Assembly: GCF_023715155.1 (NCBI RefSeq)
Contig: NZ_JAMBNQ010000045.1
Span: 1 to 34,578 of the forward strand
Length of the DNA: 34,578 nucleotides
Reading direction: 5' to 3'
Source of the DNA: Neobacillus mesonae
Lineage (GTDB): Bacteria; Bacillota; Bacilli; Bacillales; Cytobacillaceae
Positions 1 to 7,706 of the stretch are shown piece after piece (position 1 is the stretch's first letter; each line of letters begins with the position of its first letter). Below the pieces are notes generated by a model. The model had not been told where the DNA came from, did not search any database, and was given only the letters and a program-made list of their open reading frames with translations. The translations under genes were made by a program, and so were the position numbers.

Positions 1-47
<47 letters not shown>

Positions 48-50
48 TTT

Positions 51-127
51 GGTCTGGTAGTTCAGCTGGTTAGAATGCCTGCCTGTCACGCAGGAGGTCG
101 CGGGTTCGAGTCCCGTCCAGACCGCCA
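51..127 (+). tRNA. tRNA-Asp (GTC)
   Basis: Complete cloverleaf with acceptor GGTCTGG/CCAGACC, anticodon GTC at 85-87 and encoded CCA at 125-127. It lies 3 nt after the fMet tRNA in the same array. Confidence 0.97.
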
Positions 128-170
128 TTATTACTCAGCAGGTAATCCTGCTATAAAAATGATTTAATAT

Positions 171-206
171 GGCACAGCAGCTCAGACGGTAAAGCAGTTT
201 ACTTAC
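171..206 (+). pseudogene. tRNA 5'-half remnant, Phe-like
   Basis: The segment starts GGCACAGCAGCTCAG and resembles the acceptor 5' strand, D arm and start of the anticodon arm of the tRNA-Phe at 307. It then diverges, with no T arm or 3' acceptor strand. It lies 136 nt upstream of the intact tRNA-Phe. It is probably a decayed partial duplicate and should not fold as a tRNA. Confidence 0.6.
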
Positions 207-306
207 TCCATCGAATATGCTCCTGCGTCAATCTGCGAGAAAAATCATAGGATTTTTTGAGCAAAGAACTTTAGGTAAGACTTTATATTATAAGTTAATT
301 TATTAT

Positions 307-379
307 GGCTCAGTAGCTCAGTCGGTAGAGCAAAGGACTGAAAATCCTTGTGTCGGCGGTTCGATTCCGTCCTGCGCCA
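307..379 (+). tRNA. tRNA-Phe (GAA)
   Basis: The cloverleaf is complete with anticodon GAA at 340-342. The acceptor strands are GGCTCAG and CTGCGCC, which leaves a T:C mismatch at position 4:69 (310 with 375). CCA is not encoded. The mismatch makes this copy slightly suspect, but the rest is intact. Confidence 0.9.
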
Positions 380-391
380 TCTTTTTTATAT

Positions 392-476
392 GGAGGGGTA
401 GCGAAGTGGCTAAACGCGGCGGACTGTAAATCCGCTCCCTCAGGGTTCGGCGGTTCGAATCCGTCCCCCTCCACCA
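392..476 (+). tRNA. tRNA-Tyr (GTA)
   Basis: Class II tRNA with a long variable arm, acceptor GGAGGGG/CCCCTCC, anticodon GTA at 426-428 and encoded CCA. Confidence 0.97.
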
Positions 477-479
477 TCT

Positions 480-553
480 AGGGGTATAGTTTAAAGGTAG
501 AACGAAGGTCTCCAAAACCTTTGGTGTGGGTTCAATTCCTACTACCCCTGCCA
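480..553 (+). tRNA. tRNA-Trp (CCA)
   Basis: Acceptor AGGGGTA/TACCCCT, anticodon CCA at 512-514, encoded 3' CCA. Confidence 0.96.
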
Positions 554-566
554 AAATATTAGTGAT

Positions 567-643
567 GGCGGATGTGGCGAAGTGGTTAACGCATCGGATT
601 GTGGTTCCGACATTCGTGGGTTCGATTCCCATCATCCGCCCCA
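567..643 (+). tRNA. tRNA-His (GTG)
   Basis: Anticodon GTG at 601-603. The extra G at 567 pairs with the discriminator C at 640, the G-1:C73 pair typical of tRNA-His. The 3' CCA is encoded. Confidence 0.97.
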
Positions 644-652
644 TTTATTTAT

Positions 653-727
653 TGGGCTATAGCCAAGCGGTAAGGCAACGGACTTTGACTCCGTCATTCG
701 TAGGTTCGAATCCTGCTAGCCCAGCCA
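653..727 (+). tRNA. tRNA-Gln (TTG)
   Basis: Acceptor TGGGCTA/TAGCCCA, anticodon TTG at 685-687, encoded CCA. Confidence 0.97.
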
Positions 728-736
728 TCTATATAT

Positions 737-807
<71 letters not shown>

Positions 808-815
808 TGATTTAT

Positions 816-897
816 GCCGATGTGGCGGAATTGGCAGACGCGCACGACTCAAAATCGTGTTCCGTAAGGAGTGTCGGTTCGACCCCGACCATCGGTA
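816..897 (+). tRNA. tRNA-Leu (CAA)
   Basis: Class II tRNA with a variable arm. The acceptor is GCCGATG/CATCGGT, giving a G:U first pair. Anticodon CAA is at 850-852. CCA is not encoded. Confidence 0.95.
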
Positions 898-921
898 TTA
901 ACATGGAAAAAATTAAATAGT

Positions 922-995
922 GCGGGTGTAGTTTAATGGTAAAACTCCAGCCTTCCAAGCTGATGTCGTGGGTTCGATTCCCATCACCCGCTCCA
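922..995 (+). tRNA. tRNA-Gly (TCC)
   Basis: Acceptor GCGGGTG/CACCCGC, anticodon TCC at 954-956, encoded CCA. Confidence 0.96.
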
Positions 996-1006
996 AAGTG
1001 TTTAAT

Positions 1007-1083
<77 letters not shown>

Positions 1084-1102
1084 TTTTATACTAAAATATT
1101 TT

Positions 1103-1129
1103 TTATTCCGCAGTAGCTCAGTGGTAGAG
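1103..1129 (+). pseudogene. tRNA-Asn 5' fragment, exact duplicate
   Basis: These 27 bp are identical to 1238-1264, which is the leader plus acceptor 5' strand and D arm of the intact tRNA-Asn. The copy then breaks off into unrelated sequence (1130-1237). The break falls just after the D arm, so this copy cannot form a tRNA. Confidence 0.85.
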
Positions 1130-1241
1130 ACGAGCAAAGCTTCTTGAATAGGCGTCGAGTTGTACACGCCGAGAGGCATCTTGGATTACATACTGAGGTG
1201 TGGACACAAATTACGCTATGAGTATGATGTAATTCTATTAT

Positions 1242-1313
1242 TCCGCAGTAGCTCAGTGGTAGAGCTATCGGCTGTTAACCGATCGGTCGTAGGTTCGAAT
1301 CCTACCTGCGGAG
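1242..1313 (+). tRNA. tRNA-Asn (GTT)
   Basis: Acceptor TCCGCAG/CTGCGGA, discriminator G, anticodon GTT at 1274-1276. CCA is not encoded. It is the last gene of the array before the terminator hairpin. Confidence 0.96.
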
Positions 1314-1355
1314 CTTTATCTAAAACTCAAAACTAGCATCGTTTTTACAATAAAT

Positions 1356-1397
1356 ATACGAAACCCCAAAGATTTCACTATCTTTGGGGTTTCGTAT
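1356..1397. terminator. bidirectional terminator between tRNA array and glcF
   Basis: Perfect 18-bp inverted repeat (1356-1373 with 1380-1397) around a 6-nt loop. It sits between the convergent tRNA operon and glcF. T-rich sequence follows on the plus side and A-rich sequence precedes it, so it can serve both strands. Confidence 0.85.
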
Positions 1398-1421
1398 TGT
1401 TTCATATTATTATAGGAAGAT

Positions 1422-2747
1422 CTACTCCTGCACCGCTTCCATCAGCAAATCCACAATATGCACACCCCGCATAACCTCAGACAGACCTTCACGTTCAATA
1501 CCGAGCTTCATTTGCAGCAGACAGCCCGGGTTAGCCGTAACAATTGTGGTTGCGTGGGTGGCCTTCGCCTGAGTCATTTTATAATCAAGCATGATCATCG
1601 ACGATTCTGACTCAACAATATTGTAAATTCCTGCAGAACCACAGCAGCGGTCCGCGTCTTTCATTTCATGGTACTGAATACCACTGATTGCCTGTAGTAA
1701 AACACGAGGCGCTGAAGCTGTTTTCATGACATTCCGCAAATGGCAGGAATCCTGGTAGGTGATGACTTGGGGCGGCAAAGTCAATTTCACTTTTTTATGA
1801 AAATCAACCGCCACTAATACTTCGGAAATATCCTTAATTTTGGCAACAAAGTTTTTCGCACGTTCGTGCCAGTTTGGGTCGTCCTTTAGTAAATGATCAT
1901 AGTCAATTAAAAACGCCCCGCAGCCTCCGGCATTCGTGATAATAAAATCAACACCCAAGTCCTCGAATGCCTGTATATTTTTCTTCGCTAAGTCCTGGGC
2001 CGCTGCCTTTTCTCCGGCATGACCATGGAGTGCCCCGCAGCAAACCTGTTCAGGTGGTATAACCACTTCACAGCCTGCCAGCTGCAGCAGTTTCATTGTG
2101 GCATCATTCGTTTTCAAAAACATCGTATCCATGAGACAGCCGCTGAAAAAAGCCACCTTATGAACCTTTGGACCGATGGCCGGCAGGTGATTGGGGCGAT
2201 TTTTCATTTCCTTCATCGTCGGGACTTGTGGCAGCACTTTTTCCATTGTGGTTAAACTTTCAGGCAAAAGACCGAGAAAACCAACCTTTCGTGCAACAGA
2301 TTGAAGCCCAGAGCGCTGATAAAACCCAAGCAATCCTACAGTTCTGCGCATCCTCTCAGGATGTGGAAATAGCCCTTGAAACACAGACCCGCGGATGGCC
2401 TTTGCAGGCGCTGAAAACTTCTTATTCTGATTAATAATATCTCTGGCTTCCTCAAGAAGATGCCCATATTTCACACCGGATGGACAAACTGGTTCACATG
2501 CACGGCAGCCGAGGCATAGATCCAGTGAACGTTCAAAGTCTTCATCAGGTTCGATTATTCCGTCAACGACCGCTTTCATCATAGCAATCCGGCCGCGAGG
2601 GGAGTGGGATTCTTTGTATCCTGATTCAATATAGGTTGGGCAGGTTGGGAGGCAGAAACCGCAGCGCATACAGTTTAACAGCTCATCCATGTCCATCCGT
2701 TCTTTAAATTGTTGTTGAATCAGTTCTCGTTCTTTCACGGTTGTCAT
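1422..2747 (-). CDS. glcF: glycolate/lactate oxidase iron-sulfur subunit GlcF
   Basis: This 441-residue protein has the GlcF/LutA architecture. Two 4Fe-4S motifs of the CxxCxxCxxxCP type lie at C26-C36 and C78-C88. Two CCG cysteine-rich domains follow, centred on C204/C236-C237/C276 and C335/C369-C370/C409. In the family this subunit carries electrons from the flavin subunit GlcD to the membrane quinone pool. The start overlaps the glcD stop by 4 nt (ATGA), so the two are translationally coupled. No glcE is present, as is usual in Bacillus relatives, where GlcD and GlcF suffice. The substrate (glycolate, D-lactate or another 2-hydroxy acid) cannot be fixed from sequence. The gene ends just before the hairpin at 1356-1397. 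Confidence 0.92.
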   Translation of the reverse strand: MTTVKERELIQQQFKERMDMDELLNCMRCGFCLPTCPTYIESGYKESHSPRGRIAMMKAVVDGIIEPDEDFERSLDLCLGCRACEPVCPSGVKYGHLLEEARDIINQNKKFSAPAKAIRGSVFQGLFPHPERMRRTVGLLGFYQRSGLQSVARKVGFLGLLPESLTTMEKVLPQVPTMKEMKNRPNHLPAIGPKVHKVAFFSGCLMDTMFLKTNDATMKLLQLAGCEVVIPPEQVCCGALHGHAGEKAAAQDLAKKNIQAFEDLGVDFIITNAGGCGAFLIDYDHLLKDDPNWHERAKNFVAKIKDISEVLVAVDFHKKVKLTLPPQVITYQDSCHLRNVMKTASAPRVLLQAISGIQYHEMKDADRCCGSAGIYNIVESESSMIMLDYKMTQAKATHATTIVTANPGCLLQMKLGIEREGLSEVMRGVHIVDLLMEAVQE

Positions 2748-4156
2748 CTCGCCACCACCACTCGTTTTCTTGTGTCTTTAGCAAAAACTTTGCCGGGATT
2801 CAGAATATTATTAGGATCGAGCGCCTGTTTAATTGCCTTCATCACTGCAATTCCTTCTTTTTTCAGCTTCCATTCAAGATAAGGTGCTTTCATTGCTCCA
2901 ACGCCATGTTCCCCGGTAATCGTCCCGCCTAAATCAATGGCTTTTTCAAAAATCTCTGCAAACGCCTGCTCCACCCGTTCCATTTCCTCATGATTCCGGG
3001 CATCTGTTGCACAGGTTGGATGGAGATTGCCGTCACCAGCATGGCCAAAGGTACAGATATCCAGTTTATATTTGTCAGCGATGTCATTAATGGCTTCCAC
3101 CATATTGGCGATTTCCGATCTTGGTACAGTAGCATCCTCCAAAATGGTTGTCGGTTTTAATCGGGCAATTGCTGAAAGTGCAGCACGCCGGGCAGTTCGT
3201 AATGCTTCCGCTTCTTCTTCGGATGCAGCCAATTGGATAGAGACCGCCTGTTCTTCACGGCATACCTCTGCCATTTTTTTTAGATCCCGTTCAACGACTT
3301 CCGCCGGACCATCCTGTTCAATCAATAATACAGCCTGAACATCGGTTGGCAGTCCGATTTGGGCGAAATCTTCTACTACCTTTAAAGTCGGCTGGTCTAA
3401 AAACTCAAGCGTTGCCGGAATAATTTTATTAGCAATGATTTTAGAAACGGACCGTGCGGCAGCATTTAGATCCTGGTAAAGGGCCAGCATGGTTTGCTTT
3501 GTTTCCGGAATTGGAATCAGCTTTAGGGTCGCTTCCGTGATGATGCCGAGTGTTCCTTCTGATCCGACCATCATCCGGGTCAAATCATAGCCGGCAACAT
3601 CTTTGGCCAGCTTTCCGCCGGTTCTCATGATATCCCCATTTGGAAGAACGACTTCAAGGGCAATCACGTAATCTCGGGTAACCCCATATTTAAGTCCTCT
3701 AAGGCCGCCTGAGTTCTCATTAATATTTCCGCCGATAGTTGAGATTTTCATCGAGCTGGGATCTGGCGGGTAAAATAATCCCCTTGCTTCCACCGCATTG
3801 GTCATATCAAGTGTAATCACACCAGGCTGTACAGTAACAGTCAAATTTTCCTCGTCAATTTCAAGAATTTTATTCATATGTTTAAAAAGCAGGACAATCC
3901 CGCCCTCTGTCGGGCATGTTCCGCCGCAAAGATTGGTTCCTGAACCACGCGGCACAATCGGTACCTTGTATTCATTGCATACTTTTAAAATCTCTGAAAC
4001 TTCCTGCGTATTGCGCGGACTGATTACCGCATCAGGCATTGCCTGAAAATTTGGTGTCGCATCGTAGGAATACACAAGCCTCTCGGTTTTAGAGTCTTCA
4101 AAATTCGCCTTCGTCACAATCGATATCAGTTTTTCCTTAACTTCTTGTGAAAGCAT
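2744..4156 (-). CDS. glcD: FAD-linked glycolate/D-lactate oxidase subunit GlcD
   Basis: The protein is about 470 residues. It has an N-terminal FAD_binding_4 domain with PRGSGTNLCGGT near residues 69-80 and a C-terminal FAD-oxidase domain containing GHAGDGNLHPT and GEHGVGAMKAPY. It oxidises a 2-hydroxy acid to the 2-oxo acid and passes electrons to GlcF. I chose the ATG at 4156 because GGGGG lies 7 nt upstream of it. An in-frame ATG at 4174 would add six residues but lacks a suitable ribosome site. A Rho-independent-type hairpin (4198-4221) lies just upstream of the start, so expression may be attenuated. The gene follows a CdaR-type regulator on the same strand, which is the likely activator. 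Confidence 0.92.
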   Translation of the reverse strand: MLSQEVKEKLISIVTKANFEDSKTERLVYSYDATPNFQAMPDAVISPRNTQEVSEILKVCNEYKVPIVPRGSGTNLCGGTCPTEGGIVLLFKHMNKILEIDEENLTVTVQPGVITLDMTNAVEARGLFYPPDPSSMKISTIGGNINENSGGLRGLKYGVTRDYVIALEVVLPNGDIMRTGGKLAKDVAGYDLTRMMVGSEGTLGIITEATLKLIPIPETKQTMLALYQDLNAAARSVSKIIANKIIPATLEFLDQPTLKVVEDFAQIGLPTDVQAVLLIEQDGPAEVVERDLKKMAEVCREEQAVSIQLAASEEEAEALRTARRAALSAIARLKPTTILEDATVPRSEIANMVEAINDIADKYKLDICTFGHAGDGNLHPTCATDARNHEEMERVEQAFAEIFEKAIDLGGTITGEHGVGAMKAPYLEWKLKKEGIAVMKAIKQALDPNNILNPGKVFAKDTRKRVVVAR

Positions 4157-4197
4157 CTTGTTTCCCCCATCCATAGATTAATAGCTACTTTAAGTAT

Positions 4198-4221
4198 AAA
4201 AAAAACAGGCATCTGCCTGCT
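4198..4221 (-). terminator. terminator or attenuator in the glcD leader
   Basis: On the minus strand GCAGGC, a 4-nt loop and GCCTGT are followed directly by eight T. The hairpin lies between the regulator gene and glcD, only about 40 nt upstream of the glcD start. It may simply end the regulator transcript, but it leaves little room for a glcD promoter. Confidence 0.7.
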
Positions 4222-4359
4222 ATGTATGAAGATATGAATAATAAGGGTAATATTTTAATTTTTTTGGATGTATATACAAAGTAGCTTTACGGTAAAATAG
4301 GTTATCCGTTAATAGACTCTGCAAATCCTGCCATCAAAAGTCCGGTCTGCTAACGGAAA

Positions 4360-5451
4360 TTACTCCTCCAAGAACATCACCGCCATATATAAACAAAGCA
4401 AATCATGAATCCTCCCAGGATTCAGCTTTGTCAGCTCCTCGACTTTTTTCAGCCGATAATGGAGGGTATTAATATGAATATGAAGGCTCTCCGCTGTTTT
4501 TTTCAGCGAATGATTTTGGATGAATAATTCCCGTATCGTTTCCAGCAGCTCTTTTTGCGGCAAAATGGGTCCGATAGTCCGCCCAATAAATTCAGTTTTT
4601 ATCTCTGGCTTCAGCTCGCCGCTGATCATTTCCAGCGTCAATTCTTCATCAAATACAACGGAACCCTTTTGGCTGGCAATTTTTAAAGCACGTTCTGCCT
4701 GTTCATATGAACGGAGGATTTCTTGTGCATTGTACTCCTGTCCTACGCCGGCAATAGCCGTAATGCCAAAGTTTGTTTTTAAAAAATACAAAAATTGTTC
4801 GAGATGATTCTTCACAATCTCTTTATGATGGAGCCCTGTCAGCCAGATAACCCGTTCATTTCCCGATCTGGCGGCCACATCATATATATTTTTGGAAAGG
4901 GTTTGAAAAATAGCTGCCCAAACATCTCTTGTTAATGGTTCAATTCCAATGAATTCCACAATTACCGCTGTCCGCGCCTGCTCTAAATCTACGGCAAGCA
5001 TTCGTGCCCGCTCTTGTAAGGTAGTGGTAATTTCCCTTGCTTGAATCCACTCCAAAACAAAAGTTTCCATTGCCCGTAAATGCCAATCAAACTGCTCGGC
5101 ATAGTAATTTTCGCTGATGAAAAGCTCTGTCATTTTTCGAATGATTTCTGCGAAAGGCGTTACCAATACAGGATCCCCGGTAATCCCAATGACGCCGATG
5201 ACTTCCTGCTGAAAAAATATAGGCAGATTGATGCCTGCTTTTACACCTTTTAACCGGGCCGTATCTTTTTCGCTAATCACAAGCTTCCGTTTCTTCTCTA
5301 CTGCAATTAATGCACCTTCATGAAAGGTTCCGGCCCTATCCAGGCTGGTACTGGCAATAATCACGCCATTTGTATCGACAACAATAATCTCTTCATCTAT
5401 TAATTTTCGAACTTCCCTTACAATTTTCTCTGCAAGTTCTGGTAAAAGCAT
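4360..5451 (-). CDS. CdaR/PucR-type transcriptional regulator
   Basis: The protein is about 363 residues. The N-terminal part (about 1-130) matches the sugar-diacid recognition domain (LLPELAEKIVREV, then IIVVDTNGVIIAST). A middle region resembles the GGDEF-like linker of CdaR/PucR proteins. The C-terminal 60 residues form the PucR-type helix-turn-helix (HSLKKTAESLHIHINTLHYR). Such proteins sense sugar diacids or small hydroxy acids and usually activate adjacent catabolic genes, here probably glcDF. I chose the ATG at 5451 because AAAGGAG lies upstream of it and the family begins there. The open frame continues upstream to 5613, but only by reading through the 21-bp repeat array, which encodes a meaningless 7-residue repeat. 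It is divergent from the deacetylase gene. Confidence 0.88.
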   Translation of the reverse strand: MLLPELAEKIVREVRKLIDEEIIVVDTNGVIIASTSLDRAGTFHEGALIAVEKKRKLVISEKDTARLKGVKAGINLPIFFQQEVIGVIGITGDPVLVTPFAEIIRKMTELFISENYYAEQFDWHLRAMETFVLEWIQAREITTTLQERARMLAVDLEQARTAVIVEFIGIEPLTRDVWAAIFQTLSKNIYDVAARSGNERVIWLTGLHHKEIVKNHLEQFLYFLKTNFGITAIAGVGQEYNAQEILRSYEQAERALKIASQKGSVVFDEELTLEMISGELKPEIKTEFIGRTIGPILPQKELLETIRELFIQNHSLKKTAESLHIHINTLHYRLKKVEELTKLNPGRIHDLLCLYMAVMFLEE

Positions 5452-5511
5452 GGTACCGCACCACTCCTTTGAAGCTATTATAGCGAAATGAACAACCAAA
5501 TGGGAAGGTTT

Positions 5512-5637
5512 GCGGAATGTTTGAAAGAATCGGCGGAATGATGAAGGAATTCCGCGGAATAAGCAGGGAAGTACGCGGAAATCCAAAAGAAATCCGCGGA
5601 ATGAATCCAACATTTGGCGGAATAATAAAAAAAAGGC
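5512..5637. repeat. 21-bp periodic GCGGAAT array 1 (6 units)
   Basis: The motif GCGGAA(T/A) begins at 5512, 5533, 5554, 5575, 5596 and 5617, a spacing of exactly 21 bp each time. The 14 bp between motifs vary, with a loose preference for A and G. The array fills most of the divergent intergenic region between the CdaR-type regulator and the deacetylase. Confidence 0.92.
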
Positions 5638-5647
5638 AGGGATGGTT

Positions 5648-6376
5648 ATGAAAAAATACTTATTATTGATATTTCTCTTGTTTCTTTTGCTGCCGGCACC
5701 AGCTTCTGCACAGGATAAAGTACTGATTTTAGTGTATCATTCGATTGCTGAATACAAAGGGAGCGGTTCGTCTAAGGAGTTATACGTTACCCCGCAGAAT
5801 TTCGAAAAACAAATGACCTATTTGCGGGACCATGGGTTTACCTTATTAACCTTTGAACGCTGGGGTGATTGGAAAAAAGTCAACAAACCTGTATTTATTA
5901 CATTGGATGATGGCTATAAAAATAACGAAAATGTATATCAAATTTTTCAAAAATTGACGACGAATCAATTTAAACCAACAGCTACGTTATTTGTTATTTC
6001 TGATTTTATTGGACGAACTAACCGTTTATCAGCTGCGGATTTAAAAAGGCTGGCAGAATCGGGTTATTTTTCCGTACAGTCCCATACGGCAACACATCCG
6101 GATTTAACAAAAATAACGGATTTCAAACATGAATTAAAGGATTCAAAAGACAAAATTGAAAAAATAACCGGCAGACCAGTGATAGCTCTCAGTTATCCGT
6201 ATGGGAATTTTAATAAAAAAGTGGTGGAAGAAACGAAGAAGTACTATCAGTTCGGCATTACCACAACACCCGAACCCTTTTCGGAACAAGGAATCAAAGA
6301 TGAGCTTTATTATATTCCAAGGATATATGTGAAATACTCAACGACATTGAAGGACTTTGCCAAGATAGTAGAGTAG
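5648..6376 (+). CDS. secreted polysaccharide deacetylase (NodB/CE4 family)
   Basis: The protein has about 242 residues. A signal peptide covers residues 1-21 with a probable ASA cleavage site. The NodB-type catalytic motifs follow: TLDDGY at 85-90 (base D87, metal ligand D88), SHTATHPDL at 145-153 (metal ligands H146 and H150) and SYPYG at 182-186. Family members remove N- or O-acetyl groups from peptidoglycan or other surface polysaccharides outside the cell. I chose the ATG at 5648 because the AGGCAGGG ribosome site is too close to the upstream in-frame ATG at 5642. The gene is bracketed on both sides by the same 21-bp repeat family. The substrate is unknown. Confidence 0.9.
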   Translation: MKKYLLLIFLLFLLLPAPASAQDKVLILVYHSIAEYKGSGSSKELYVTPQNFEKQMTYLRDHGFTLLTFERWGDWKKVNKPVFITLDDGYKNNENVYQIFQKLTTNQFKPTATLFVISDFIGRTNRLSAADLKRLAESGYFSVQSHTATHPDLTKITDFKHELKDSKDKIEKITGRPVIALSYPYGNFNKKVVEETKKYYQFGITTTPEPFSEQGIKDELYYIPRIYVKYSTTLKDFAKIVE

Positions 6377-6387
6377 GTTTGGGCTGT

Positions 6388-6597
6388 GCGGGATTTTTTC
6401 AAAATGCCGCGGAATATCTCCAAAAGCCGGCGGAATTCTGAACAATACCCGCGGAATATATCAATATGTTCGCGCAAAATTACACGAAATACGCGGAATA
6501 TATCAAAATTTCCGCGCAAAATTACACGAAACACGCGGAATATATCAAAATACCCGCGCAAAACCATACCTGAAACGCGCAGAATCCATCTTCATAA
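6388..6597. repeat. 21-bp periodic GCGGAAT array 2 (10 units)
   Basis: GCG-initiated units begin at 6388, 6409, 6430, 6451, 6472, 6493, 6514, 6535, 6556 and 6577, exactly 21 bp apart. From 6451 the units alternate GCGGAATATATC with GCGCAAAA, which gives a 42-bp higher-order repeat (6451, 6493, 6535). The motif and orientation are the same as in array 1 on the other side of the deacetylase. Confidence 0.93.
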
Positions 6598-6609
6598 AAA
6601 TCAAACAAA

Positions 6610-6640
6610 CCCGAAGACAAAGTCTACGGGGCTGTTTTTT
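6610..6640. terminator. terminator after deacetylase, overlapping eamA 3' end
   Basis: CCCGAAGAC pairs with GTCTACGGG, with one internal A:A mismatch and a 3-nt loop. On the plus strand it is followed by GCTGTTTTTT. On the minus strand it is followed by TTTGTTTG. It therefore serves both convergent genes and overlaps the eamA stop codon at 6624-6626. Confidence 0.75.
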
Positions 6641-7538
6641 CAATTGGAAATGGTTCATGAACGGAAGGCTTCTTTTGCTTATGAGTTAAAAATAAAAAGA
6701 CACCGATTAGAACGAATACGCCGCCCGCCATTTGCCAGACCGAAAGACGCTCTCCTAAAATAAAAAACGCGAGAATAGTGGAGCCGACCGGTTCACCCAA
6801 AATGCTCATGGAAATGGTTGTAGCGTTGACATAGTTCATCAGCCAGTTATTGATGACATGGCTGATGGTAGGGACAATTGCCAGCAGAAGAAAAATTCCC
6901 CAATCTTTTGAAGAGTAGCCTGTCAGTTTCACATTTGTTGCAAAGTTAAAAATAACAAGAACAATCGTAGCACAAGAAAAGACACAAAAGCTGTAAATCC
7001 AGTGCGACAATTGCTTCACAATGGTCTGCCCGATTAATAGGTAGCCGACCACAGCGATCACACTAAAGAAAGAGAGAAGATCGCCAATCATCGCATTCCG
7101 GCTCAACCCAAAGTCGCCCCAGCCAATCATCATGGCTCCGATGATAGCAATTCCCATGGTCATGAGTGCAGAGCTTGTAGTTCGCTCTTTAAAAAGAAAA
7201 AAACCACCAATCAGAGAGATAATCGGCTGCAAAGCTAAAATGATAGTCGAGCTGGCGACGGTTGTAAATTTTAATGACCCGAACCAAAGGACAAAGTGAA
7301 ATGCTAAAAATAAACCAGAAAAAAATAAAAAGAGTGCCGTCTTTTTATTGATCTTTTGGAGTTCCTGCCGGTTTTTCCAAACCATTGGTGTTAATAGCAA
7401 ACTAGCAAAAAACATCCGATACATAGCCATAATGGATGCCGGCGCATCAGACCATTTTACAAAGATGGATGAAAAGGAAATGGCAATGATGGAAACGGTT
7501 AGCGGCAGTCCGATTGATTTTGATTGTTCTTGTGCCAT
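6624..7538 (-). CDS. EamA/DMT-family transporter
   Basis: This 304-residue integral membrane protein has the two-fold EamA (drug/metabolite transporter) repeat. There are about ten hydrophobic segments, and a typical second-half signature, SMSILGEPVGSTILAFFILG, precedes the last helices. Members export or import amino acids, purines, sugars or drugs, and sequence alone does not fix the substrate. The start at 7538 is supported by GGAAGGA just upstream. It is convergent with the deacetylase and shares its terminator. Confidence 0.88.
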   Translation of the reverse strand: MAQEQSKSIGLPLTVSIIAISFSSIFVKWSDAPASIMAMYRMFFASLLLTPMVWKNRQELQKINKKTALFLFFSGLFLAFHFVLWFGSLKFTTVASSTIILALQPIISLIGGFFLFKERTTSSALMTMGIAIIGAMMIGWGDFGLSRNAMIGDLLSFFSVIAVVGYLLIGQTIVKQLSHWIYSFCVFSCATIVLVIFNFATNVKLTGYSSKDWGIFLLLAIVPTISHVINNWLMNYVNATTISMSILGEPVGSTILAFFILGERLSVWQMAGGVFVLIGVFLFLTHKQKKPSVHEPFPIEKTAP

Positions 7539-7644
7539 GATTTCTTCCTTCCTAGGTGTAAATACTAAATAAAATATACCACAATTTTGGTAAATGAGTT
7601 AGCTTTTTAAAAGAAGGAGGACCAATGGGAACACCGGGTAAACG

Positions 7645-7673
7645 GTCACAGAAAAAAATAATATACATAAAAT
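7645..7673 (+). promoter_or_regulatory. possible SigE/SigK promoter for the GerPA/PF-like gene
   Basis: CACA (7647-7650), then 15 nt, then CATAAAAT (7666-7673). The -10 differs by one base from the SigE consensus CATACANT. Predicted transcription starts about 25 nt before the gene at 7707, in keeping with mother-cell control of gerP genes. Confidence 0.45.
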
Positions 7674-7706
7674 GTTTTACATAGAGAAAGAACAGGAGAA
7701 GAAGAG

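Noticed and set aside
1103..1264. Prophage or integrative element attachment sites at tRNA-Asn
   Set aside because: The repeat is at the 5' end rather than the 3' end of the tRNA, and only 108 bp with no integrase lie between the copies.
5452..5613. N-terminal extension of the CdaR-type regulator
   Set aside because: It is translated only from the 21-bp repeat array. The family start and a ribosome site are at 5451.
6310..6763. Coding frames across the second 21-bp array
   Set aside because: A 21-bp period gives a 7-residue repeat in any open frame. There is no ribosome site or known domain.
7625..7684. A 19-codon gene with a strong AAGGAGG site
   Set aside because: The predicted sporulation promoter for the next gene lies inside it, and the peptide has no recognisable features. 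The ribosome site may be chance.
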